Of a DNA stretch of 64,000 bases, positions 34,701-46,700 are shown piece after piece. Below the pieces are notes generated by a model that saw nothing but the letters and a program-made list of their open reading frames with translations, did not search any database and was not told the DNA's origin. Both the position numbers and the translations under genes were made by a program. The DNA lies in contig NMRB01000357.1 in the NCBI GenBank assembly GCA_002633025.1, forward strand, positions 181,736 through 245,735, in the 5' to 3' direction. This DNA is from Notospermus geniculatus (taxonomy: Eukaryota > Nemertea > Pilidiophora > Heteronemertea > Lineidae). Positions within the stretch are counted from its first letter, which is position 1, and each line of letters opens with the position of its first letter.

Positions 34701-37700
34701 AAAAGTCCAAAATAACATAATGTAATCACCCATGTTTACAAACATTGAATGTAAACAATGAAGTCGTGATACATTATCTTTAAAGGGAGACATCCGAAAG
34801 ATGTTAGAGAGGTTTCGCAAGCGCCTGTTTAGGCCCTACGACAACGTTTATCTATTGTTTGTGTGTTCGCACACAATAGATAAACGTCGTCGTAGGGCCT
34901 AACCGGGCGCTAGCGAAACCTCACTACTGCCTGGCGGGCACTACATATTAGTTGTTTTTGTTTTGATTAACGCACAGCGCCGTCTGTTAATCAGCGGTGA
35001 CACTACGCTATGGCACAGGCCCCTGGAGAGCTATCATTGAGTTTAGAACACCTATCTAACCAAAAAACACTAGTTTGTTAAAAACACACCCCGAGCTCAC
35101 GAATTCGTGAGTTCGGGGTGTGTTTTTAGATACGTGTTGTGTTTTTAGGTAGTTTGGTTGGTACGTGTTCTAAACTCACTGATAGCTCTCCAGGGGCCTG
35201 TGCCATAGCGTAGTGTCATCGTTGATTAACAGACGGCACTGTGCGCTAATCGAAACAAAAAAAAACTTGTGCCCGCCGGGCAATATCTTTCTGATGTCTC
35301 CCTTTAAAGGGCCATGGTATTGCCAATTTGACAGCCGGTGCCGCCAGCGGTGATTGCATCATTCTCCAATGCCCTAGTTTTGCCTTTCACCCCAGTGTTG
35401 GAGAATGTATGATTACAATACAATGCATACGTGGATACCCTTGGAATGAGATCGAGTTACTCTACATGGGGCGAGGTTGATAAGCGGTGGTTTAACAACA
35501 TTGTCAATAGAGGTCTCCCTTAACTCAGGTATGTTTTGTGCAGGACAGGGAAGGAATATTGTGGCCCTTTAAGGACACCTTGGATTAAGTGATGCTGTCC
35601 TTAAGGCTTCCTGTACATAGAAGTATACGGTATATGAAAACGCCGGTTAACAATGGCTTCACGGTCGTGAATCCTCGAGAAGCCTTTGTTAACTGGCGTT
35701 TTCGTATACCGTATACTTCTATGTAAAGGAAGCCTAAAGGAGCCTGGTATTACCACTTTTCTCGACAGCCGGCGCCACCGCGCCACTCTCCAACCCAAGG
35801 AACTAACTACGTTGTCGGTGAATGACCTGATTTACCACGTACATTTTGTAACGGATTTTTGTAGTAGGTGTTGCTGCCGCTAGGTGGCTCCCTCTACGTT
35901 GGCAGTCAAATTACCCATTAGAGATCACATACTGTGCTCCTTTAAGTTGGGATGATGAATTGGAATTGAAATGACCGGTTTGGGACTGAATTTGTTTCCT
36001 TTATAGAGAGATGTCCTCATAGCAGAAATATCTGCTAAAAGAGATCACATGGAAAAGTTTTCGGTTTTGTGTTTTGATACGGCGAAAATAAAATGACGAA
36101 GAAAAATTTCATTGTTAAGAGTCACTGAAATGATTTTTGTGGCAGGGAACAGATTGCCACCTGATGACCTCAAAAAGTGGGAAAAAAGCTACTTTGTGAA
36201 CCGCATGGTGAAAGCAAAAAGCATACACCAATTTCATCAAAATAAAGAAACTGAAATAAATACTGAGTTACATAATAAATCTTGTTAACATCATGATTAT
36301 ACAATATGAAACTACTGATACTGTAAACACAGTAAAATACTGGTGAAAAAATGTATAAGACAGAAAGAACATACACTACCATATTTTAATTATTTATTGA
36401 TAATTACCAAATACATTATATATTAATAAATTAGTAAAAATAACGTGCACCAATACAAATTTACTCAACGTGATCACCATGGCCAACCTTACTGGTACAG
36501 AGGTATCACCATGGTTACAAAAAAACAGTAACAAGCGACCATCACCCTTATTATGCATAACAGTGCCTTCCACAAGTCATAACAGCAGTTACAAAATAGT
36601 CATGACCCCAAACGAATTATTTTCACTCACCTTGACGGAGATTTTATAGGATGCTCGTCTGCCCCTTGTTCAGACCACGGACCCATGACAACACCGGCAA
36701 GATGATTAGACCACAGGCCCTTGGCGACTGGCTTCGGGACCAGTTGAGATCAATGCAGCAGTTCATGGTGGCATCCGATTGTATGGAAGCTTTAGGAATA
36801 ATAATACAATCCTTAGAATTGGGATCATATCATATAGAATCTCATACGGGGTACAGGAGGAATTGGGGGTTATTCGGATAGAAGGCGTATGAGGGTCCAG
36901 ACTGATGTCATGCAGAGGAAGAGTAGAATATTGAATATTTTCTTGAAAACTGGTACAGGCGTTGGAAAAAGAGAGAAGGAAGGTGCAGCATGGGCTTTCT
37001 TGTCACAGCAAATCATTCAGACACAGACATTCGTACACACTGAGGCAATGCCAAGGGAAACGGGAAAGGGATTCAACACAATTAACCCCCTCTGACAGTT
37101 CTGTCGGTTACTAAAGGAAATGAACATTTTTCACCAAAATATCTTCCAGAAGGCTCTGTTTACATTGGTCCGATAAAATTAAATGGCATGATTTAATGCC
37201 ATATTGAAGTTATTGAGAAAATATACCGGTACCCAAATTGCCAAATTGTGACTAGGCATTTGGCACTTCTTTTTATTTATTACATGAAATTATCTATTAG
37301 GGCAAGCAAAAAATTTTTTAGTTTATTGTCCGCGTGGTTCTTGAAAATAGGCAAGGTGGGCCACTTCTTATTTTTATTTTTTATTTTACTTTGGTACGAA
37401 GAAATATACAAAATCAGCTTCTCCTGAGCATGTTATGTCACCACCCGACCCTCTAAGACGGGGTTTTGTCACAAAAGCGCTGAAAATGCATGAAGAGCAC
37501 GCTTTGGAAACTGTTGTTTACAGATCTACCACTGGGCGGCGCTGTGATATGCGGCGCAGCGTGAAATTCAAAATGATAAAAAAAATTTTTGCACGGCGCT
37601 GAAACTAACAATTTTTTTTCTTGCCCTTATCATTTTTAATATTTGCTGTTCCCAAAAATCAAAATTAAAACCCAATGGCAAGTCCAAGATTTAGAACACA

Positions 37701-40700
37701 AGTACCAACTGCACTAATAATTCCTTTCAATTCAAAAAGGGCACACGTCTATTGATTCAACAAGAGACAGCCGAAGGGTAGCAAGGTCAAAGAACATGAC
37801 CTTGACCTCCATGAAATATGAACCCCGGGGAGTGCACATGAAGTGCGTGTAGGCAAGACATGCAACAGGACACTGGAAAGAGGGTGCCAAGCGGGAATTT
37901 GCGTTACCATTGTTTCGTGACAATGGACGTTCGGTTCAACAATACGCCCTGAAACACGGCATCCAAGAGGATTTACGTTCATAATGTGCGAGTTACCATG
38001 ACTACTTTCTGTGCAGGTTGGTTGAGGGGCATCACAGCCGTTTATTGGAAACTTCTGACATGTAAAACTGGCGTAACTTGCTATGAGAGTTTTGTTCAAC
38101 GAAGTTGGCCTACGCAATTTTTCCTTTACAACCAGGACCATGTTATCTTGGTCTTTACTACTGTAATCAATGAAACAGATTCCTCCAAGATTCAGCGCTC
38201 ACGAAACCACATCAACATGGCAGATGTTTTTAGAGATTGAGGTAACCTGACTGTTTTCCAATCTACGGACATATCATACCACAGGCTACTTAATCTACTG
38301 CACCAAATAGGCCTATCCTGTTCTGGATACACGATACACTGCGTTTCACACAGGTAGCATCAGTTTTTCATTCATTGCAGATTCTGGGGAAAATACTTTC
38401 GCAAACCATGAAACGCTTACTACTCAGGTCAAGTTCAATCCGCCATTAAATTATAGACCTGTCGCTAGAGTCATTTAGAGATATGATCAATGCACAAGCA
38501 CAGATCAAGAGTGCATTTTTGCGATTCATTGTGCCACATACATAATAAAATACAGGAATCTGATTGGTCAAAATGTGATCACATGACATGGAAAATCTCT
38601 ATTTTTACAAAATAGCCGTGTTACTCATGGGAATAGAACTGAATATGAAATAAACAGTGTCTCGTGTACTTTTTCTATTTCACCACTCTGGTTCTCGCAA
38701 ATTTCGAAACAGACATTAATTTTGCAACATAATAGAGTGAATCAGCTATGTTTTTTTCACCCCAGGCAGCTGCAGTGAAACTCTCACCTCTATTCTACAG
38801 AAGCGTAGCCATGGCAACCGGAGCAACTCTCAATACACCATGGACTAAGGAACTGCACTGAATGCAATTTTTTTTCTGATTCCAAAGGCTGGTTCTGAAT
38901 AACTGATAAGCTGAGGCAAGTAATTCAATGGCGCTATAGCCTGCTGGCATGATCACATCGGAAGTTAGCAACACAACAATAACTTCACCCTTTGGTACTC
39001 GACAAAAACTTCTATGATCAATTTTTTTTATAATTTTCGAAATATAGTTTTTTTATGCAGCAAAATGGCTTATAGAAAGGTCACATTTATCACTGGTCAT
39101 GAAACTAAAAATGTAAGCATTAATTTTTTTCTTAACATTTTTATGAAACTGCAGATACATGTAGTTAGGCCTACAGGTGCCAGTGTTCCAGTACCGGTAC
39201 TCAAATACATGTAACTCCAGTCTGATGGTCATTGCTGATTTCCCCATTTTACCACATCATTTTCATATTAAAGAGAATTAGTCACAGCAGTCAAACTAAG
39301 AATAATTTCATGGCCCACAAAATTCACAATTTCCAAATTACAAATTTCATGTTTTAGCGGATTCCAGCTCCAGATAAGCCTAGATTTGAGTTGACCGTGT
39401 TGTAAATGCTATTCGAAGGCAGCAAGCCACAAGTTGTGTAAATTTAAATGTGATCCTAGTACGCAACAAATTCCCGATGTGAGTGCTGTATTAGATTCAA
39501 AATGGCGGCATTTGATTATCTATTCAGATGTTTTGGCTGGTACGACCAGTTCGCTTTAAGGCAATTTAATTTTCAGAAATCTCCACATGGGATGTGTGTG
39601 TCAATCAAGACAGATCCCTTGACACATTTCTTTGCTAANNNNNNNNNNNNNNNNNNNNNNNNNNNNNNCCATTACTAAGAGTAACAAATTATCTAAGTGA
39701 AATTTGTGGTAAAAACAGAGAATCTGTGACCGATTGCTTATATGCCCTAAACACAAAGTTACAATTGATTTTGAAATTACATGCCATTAATATGGACCAT
39801 GTACAACGCATCAAGTGGTATTGGCTCACCTGACACAGGTGCAGAAGGAGCTTGAACAAAACAAGTGCACATTAGTGGTTTCAAGCATACAACTATTGAC
39901 ATCAATTCAACAGCCATTACACGTGTAACAATTAGCGTTGCAACCATGCTGGCGGTGTTTCAGCTTAAGGTTGAAAGGAGTAAGGACGGCTTTCCATTGG
40001 AGCGTTTCCGTGCGTGGAAACGCTCGAAAGCATTGTTTTTTTCCGCGGCGTTGGTCACGGTGCGGAAACACAATGCTTTCAAGCGTTTCCACACACGGAA
40101 ACGCTCCAATGGAAAGCCGTCCTAAAACTACCAGAAAATCAGCGACCACAATTTCCAATCCCAAAAAGTAACACCAAGTTTGCTCTTTCCCATGATTCAG
40201 GGCCCATATTCATAAAACTACTTAAGTCTAAGTGTGACACTTATCCTTTGTTCAACAAAAGATAAGTATCTCACTTTGACTTAAGTATGTTTATGAATAT
40301 GGACCCAGAAAAGGTTCCCAAGGCATGTCTCAAACTTCTTTCTCCAGGGTCCATATTCATAAACATACTTAAGTCAAAGTGTGATACCTATCTTTTGTGT
40401 TGAACAAAGGACAAGTGCCACACTTAGACTTAAGTAGTTTTATGAATACGGGACCAGCATTTTGCCAAAAAGCCATCCTGGTCCATGTTTTCAGAAACTG
40501 CTGAAGATAAAACCCTGGCTTGTTGAACCATTTGGCATATTCATACAACTACATTCACACATCTAACATCATCACGCAGAACACACATTGTACACCTTCA
40601 TTTTCAGCATACCCTATGAAAGAAAGCCCAGAATTACGTTTATAAAGTATCTCATCATGATCATTTTTTGAGCATGGGAAAGACACTGATGTTGGTACTA

Positions 40701-43700
40701 CGTATTTCACATTTCTTGGATCAGCTCATGTAAGAGACATAAGCAAAGTGACAATTTCGGACCTCAAAATGATGTTTGAAATTCCAGCAACAAGATGTTC
40801 CCTGGATCACTCCAAAAGAGTGCAGCACCTTATGGGGTAGCGTCATGACGTCCCGCATGTCATTTCTGAATGCCATGACGTGACTCGAAAAAAAATCCAG
40901 TTGTTTCAGCGATCATGACGTCGTGACACAATCTGATTTTTTTTCGTCCCACCTCAAGACATCATGAAATGACGTGCGGGACGTCATGACCCTGACCCTG
41001 TAAGGTGCTGTGCTCTTTTGGAGTGATATCGTCTATTGGCATCAACATCATTATTAGTAACAGCATGAATTATGGTTGTGCTATAAAAGGACTCAGCAAG
41101 GCCTAGAGTGCCCAAGGGCAAAGTGGTGACCACAAAACTGTTCAAAGAACAGTGGGTTGAATTCCTAGCATCATGAGAAATCTGATAAAAAATACTCGAC
41201 AATGGCTTCCAGAGGATTAACCATTGGAGTATAAACACTGGTCGAACAAGTGTCTGGGATATCGACACCAACTACGAACACTTTCCAACCACCTCATCCT
41301 ACAAACACATTCACGGCGAATTGAAAGCCCCATCCCCCGCAGTGAATGTATTTTATGAGGTCTCCTGGGAGACATACTCGACCAGGCTATCGGGCGTTAT
41401 GGCCGCTGATTAATTCATCTAACTGATTTAGGGGCTCACTGCTGGGAGTATAACTCAACCAGCTGATGGGTTTGGGGGTTAGGGATACTTTCTTTTCAGC
41501 ATCTAGCATAGGTAACAAATAACAAGCACACAATATTCCTAAAATTACGAGTTAAGTGCAGCACATGTCACCATTTTTGTTGCCTACCCCAGGAATTCCT
41601 CTGGCTGGCAACGCAGGCTACAGCAGCACCAAGACTGTGCAATGGCTGGCAACTTCTCTCATACACAAATGATATTCAAGGTGCAAAAATCAAGCAATAG
41701 ACCGTTCTCAAATTGACGTAAACGACAAAGATCTGCGCACTTCTGTCGAAGTCTGAACCACAACCTCGGTCTGAAACTGAATGATGTTTTACGCAGACAA
41801 CCCCACGACAGTGATGTCGAAGACGATGCGTCAGACTCGACCATTGCTGAATCATGGATGGCGTCACGTCAGCCGGTTTCAGATTGAGGTTCTGGTTTGA
41901 GATTTCAGCAGAAGTGCGCAGATCTGCGAATTCGAGAATCGTCTATAAAACAGTTGATTTTTACAAATTGTGGTAGCTTGTTGCCGTTGCTAGCCAGCGC
42001 ACACTTGGCAATTCTTCAGGCATCACAAATATTGGGGTGGACTCACTGGGAGCTTGGGGTAGACTGGGAGCCGACTCAACCAGGACCTTCGGCATAGGTC
42101 CACTGGGAGATATACCCAAGTAAAGAGACTCTTGGGAATCATACTCAACCAGAAGAGGGACCACTAAAACACACATTGTGTAACTGTTATCATTCGCTCT
42201 CTGGGAGTCAACTCAACCAGGAGTACCCAAGGGTGCAGGGAACAACCCAGCAGGTGGGGTACTTTTGATTTTGATATGTAGGCCCTACTTTTGATATCTG
42301 AATCGTGAACTGTATGGGGATTTTGCTGGGAGATGCACTCGACCAGCTGACAGACACTGGAGACAACCCGAACCCTAATAACATCATGGCTACACTAACA
42401 GTTCTTCCCTAATGAACTACTAATGAAGACAAGAGCTGGGAGTCATACTCAACCAGTGGGTGTGGATATCCTAAGTTTAATGCCTGATTATTTCAGAACA
42501 TGCCATCTTAGTACCAACATACACATGTAGGCCTACTGACTGTCGACTCCACACAGAATCTGGGTGAGTGCAGAAAATTTTATGGACTTCAGGGCCCATA
42601 TTCATAAAACTACTTGAATCTAAGTGCAATACTTATCTTTTGTGTTGAACAAAGGGTAAGTGCCACACTTAGACTTAAGCAGTTTTATGAATATGGGCCC
42701 TAACAAAGGATAAGTGTCACACTTAGACTTAAGTAGTTTTATGAACAGGGCCCATATTCATAAAACTGCTTAAGCCTAAGTGTGAGAGCAGTTTTACAAA
42801 TATGGGCCCTAACAAAGGATAAGTGCCACACTTAGACTTAAGTAGTTTTATGAACAGGACCCATATTCATAAAACTGCTTAAGTCTAAGTGTGACACTTA
42901 TCCTTTGTTCGACGCAAAAGATAAGTATTAAATTTTGACTTAAGTATGTTTATAAATATGGACCCTGGGCCCATATTCATACTTAAGTCTAAGTGTGACA
43001 CTTATCCTTTGTTCAACACGAAAGATAAGTATCACTGTCTGACTAAAAGTATGTTTATGAATACCAGTATGGACCCAAGTGAGGTCTACAACATATGGAA
43101 AGACAATAGCTCACAAATGCAGGACTGACGATATATACCATCATGAGGATATCAGAACCTCTTGGTGCTGTCAGTCTGTACATCACCGCACACAAAGCGA
43201 CTGCTAAGAGGACCAGCTGTACTGACTGATACCCGTCACTGGAAACATGCCATCTTGCATAAAATACGTGGGAGTTGGCAAATGACTCAACAGGATTGTA
43301 GGCCTACGTGTTGGGGACCTTGTGTTGGGGGATGACAACTTGGGACAATAGGACTAGGAGCTGTCAGCGAGTTGACCAATAGGTGTCACTATGGCCCAAT
43401 TCAATGCATATAGCAGACCCAGTCATTATTAATCGAGTAGATTTTCCCGTACATTGGTCCGCTAGAACTTTGCTGCCATCTGTTGGCAATATGTGCGGCT
43501 GACTGCTCCTATTGGAAAACACAGTAAACCTGTCCCAAAATGAAGTTTTCTTTAATGACTTGGCCTTCTCTTGCACTCTGGGAGTTCACTGCGGAAGTCG
43601 ACTCAACCAGGGGCGAGAGTGATGTGGAACACTTGAGTTTGGTAACATTCCTAAAACACATGGGCTAACAGAAGATCACAAACAAATTGCTGGGAGTCAG

Positions 43701-46700
43701 ACTCAACCAGTGGAGAAAACGTTTCACGCTTCACTGGGAGTTGACTCGACCAGGAGTGTGGGTGCTTGGGAAAACTGGGGTGGGGATTGAGATCGTCCCC
43801 AAGTTCAGAGTGAACTGGGACATGCTGAGAGTCATACTCGACCAGCAGATAGTAGGCCTAGGATATGCTAAGGTTTCTGAAACATGGCTCACTGGGAGCA
43901 GACTCAACCAGGAGCACGGATGCTCTGAGGAATTTGGGAGAACTGAGACTGTCCTAAAATTAACATGCTCACAAGTGAACATCAAACCATCAATTATATG
44001 GGGCTCAGGAAATACCAGAAGATTGATCGGGACACAAAACAAGCAACGCAGGGGTCTTTAGATAAGGAGAGACGACTGTTCTTTTCATTCTTAAACACGC
44101 TGTCTGGGACACTTTTGGACATTTTTTCATGCACCATTTCACCGAGAACCTCAACCAGCAAAGAGATGAGAGGATCATTGAGACCAGGCCCCGTATTCAT
44201 AAAACTACTTAGGTCTAAGTATGACACTTATCCTTTGTTCAACACAAAAGATAAGTATCACACTTAGACTTAAGTAGTTTTATGAATATGAATACGGGGC
44301 CAGAGGAATATCAGAACGTTCTAAACCCATTCATGCAGTTAGCTGCTGGGCCTACATCAAATAGCATCTCGCAGGAGAGAGACAATGAGCCAGCTGGGAG
44401 TACAACTGACTCAACCAGAAAGGAGGAATATATATAGGAACACTTCTAAAATGTTTCCAGGCACAGTCAGCTGCATTGGAAACTTGCCTTTCCCGGAGAG
44501 AAAAGATATCAATTCTAAAATAGATCTATGTGGGGCTTGCTGGGAGCATTGACTCAACCAGCAGTGAACAGTCCAGAACACATCTAATTTACACCTTGTA
44601 CTTTTCATGCCAGGAAGGAAAGTCAGAGCATCGCCTCACCTACGAAAAGTAAGATGACGGTCCTAAAAATGTTTGGTATAGAGAAAAGAAGATGCTGTCC
44701 TAATGCTGATCAACCTGGGGCTTGCTGGGAGCTTTGACTCAACCAGCAGGAAAACCAGAACACATCTAATTTAAACCGATTTTTCATGCCAACAAGGAGA
44801 GTGAGACCATTGCCTCACCTACGAAGAGTAAGATGACTGACGGTCCTAAAAATGTTTGGTATAGAGACGATGCTGTCCTAATGTCGATCTACCTTGGGGC
44901 TTGCTGGGAGCTTTGACTCAACCAGCAGAGAACACACGCCAACAAGGAGGAGAGTGAGACCATTGCCTCACCTACGAAAAGTAAGATGACTGACGGTCCA
45001 AAAAATGTTTGGTATGGAGAAAAGAAGATGCTGTCCTTATGCCAATCTACCTTGGGGCTTGCTGGGAGCTTTGACTCAACCAGCAGGCACACCAGAACAC
45101 ATCTAATTTAAACCGATTTTTCATGCCAACAAGGAGGAGAGTGAGACCATTGCCTCACCTATGAAGAGTAAGATGACTGACGGTCCTAAAAATGTTTGGT
45201 ACAGAGACGATGCTGTCCTAATGTCGATCTACCTTGGGGCTTGCTGGGAGCTTTGACTCAACCAGCAGAGAACACACGCCAAAAGGAGGAGAGTGAGACC
45301 ACTGCCTCACCTACGAAAAGTAAGATGACTGACGGTCCTAAAAATGTTTGGTATGGAGAAAAGAAGATGCTGTCCTAATGCTGCTCTACCTTGGGGCTTG
45401 CTGGGAGCTTTGACTCAACCAGCAGGGAACACCAGAACACATCTAATTTAAACTGATTTTTCATGCCAACAAGGTGAGTGAGAGCATTGCCTCACCTACG
45501 AAAAGTAAGATGACGGTCCTAAAACATGTACGTTTGGTATACAGAAGATGCTGCCCTAATGCTGATCTACCTTGGGGCTTGCTGGGAGCTTTGACTCAAC
45601 CAGCAGCTGCAGGGGGGACACCAGACCACATTTAAACCTATTTTCACGCTGACTTAGGTAGGCCGACTGAGAGCATTGTCTCACCAAACAATTTGGAAGA
45701 CGACAGTCCTTGGTTTTGGCTGGGAGCATTGACTCAACCAGCATGGATATCAACAATATGTTTACAACAAACCCTATTTTTGTGCAGGGATGTACTGAAC
45801 CTAACCTCAACCAGAAGAGAAGATGGCAGTTCTACAATCACTACGTATACTACAGAAGAGGTTTGCTGGGAGCACTAAACTCGACCAGCTATGGGATATT
45901 GGGGCAAATTCGGAAGCCGTTTCATGAAGATTAGACTGGAAATCAATTCAAGTCACGGAGAGCTTCTGGGACACCGAAAATTTATCCAGGTTTACCAAAT
46001 TTTCCAACAGACATCTCACTGGGCAGCTGGGAGCATGAACTCAACCAGCACCAGATAATTTACAGGATTTGCTGGGAGTTAAAAACTCAACCAGCAAAGG
46101 GAGCTAGCACGCTACTAGGCCTGTTAAAGATTTTTCACTCAAAACACCAACATGACCAAGGTTTCACTGGGAGCTGCGTACCTCAACCAACATGAAGATC
46201 AAAGAAGACAACATGACTAGCCATCTGGCATTATATTTACAAAGATAGGCATGACAGTACTGGGAGCCTCAACTCAACCAGTGTACTTGGTAGGTTTTCC
46301 AAATTCCCGAAAGCAGTGTTCTACCTAAGATTTTTCTCGTGCGAATTGGCTCTCAATGGGCAATTCACCATTGTCGGTTTCCTTACAATGCCGAAACCAA
46401 GCGACTGCCCATGGTTTCATATGGTTGAGCTGCAGAGAACCACCTCACATAAGAAAACTCTCGTGTCGAGCAGCACCTGAAGGATTGATCCATTCCTTAA
46501 GAGTTGTACACTCAACCCTTCCTTTATTGATGAAGTACCTTTTGGGAGAAATATTTGGGCCTAGAAGAGAGAAGAGTCCTCAAGCATTTACGAAAGAGGG
46601 GTTTTCAGACTAGCAGAATTTCTAGTCTGCAGTTCCATAATGTTAACTCGAAAAAAGGTAATAATTTGTTATTTTGCCTGATTTCCTACGCATAGATTTT

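Larger units (their letters stand above)
41365..46281 (+). repeat. Array of short stem-loop elements CTGGGAG-N(4-9)-CTCRACCAG (unclassified)
   Basis: Strict copies start at 41365, 41442, 42064, 42201, 42326, 42436, 43690, 43734, 43892, 44394, 44540, 44725, 44904, 45062, 45244, 45401, 45582, 45720, 45866, 46027, 46072 and 46260. Variants: 42132 (TTGGGAA), 43269 (degenerate), 43578 (17-nt loop), 43825 (CTGAGAG), 46167 (CCAA end). All share one orientation. Each can pair CTGG/CCAG and GAG/CTC with a constant RA bulge on the 3' side. The base just outside the stem is paired as G-C in most copies, C-G at 41365 and A-T at 46260. Spacers of 20-600 bp are mostly unrelated until 44.5 kb. Inter-arm lengths are not multiples of three, so this is not a protein repeat. 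The array lies in the long first intron of the Met/Gly-rich gene, on the strand opposite to its sense. No known family is recognised. Confidence 0.85.

Noticed and set aside
36631-36686. Minus-strand start exon candidate (MGPWSEQGADEHPIKSPS, GTGAGT donor) for the Met/Gly-rich gene
   Set aside because: It ends in phase 2, while the exon at 31441 requires phase 1. The exon at 55846-55894 fits both phase and total length without any extra exon.
41365-46281. CRISPR-like array or protein-coding repeat (LVES.LPA reading on the minus strand)
   Set aside because: Spacers are of irregular length and the host is an animal. The stem-loop halves are separated by 4-9 nt in a non-multiple-of-three pattern, so no reading frame is maintained.
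41365-46281. Classical microRNA, box C/D snoRNA or H/ACA snoRNA cluster
   Set aside because: The stem is only 7 bp plus 1-2 flanking pairs, too short for a pre-miRNA. No consistent RTGATGA/CTGA pair or ANANNA/ACA arrangement recurs around the copies.
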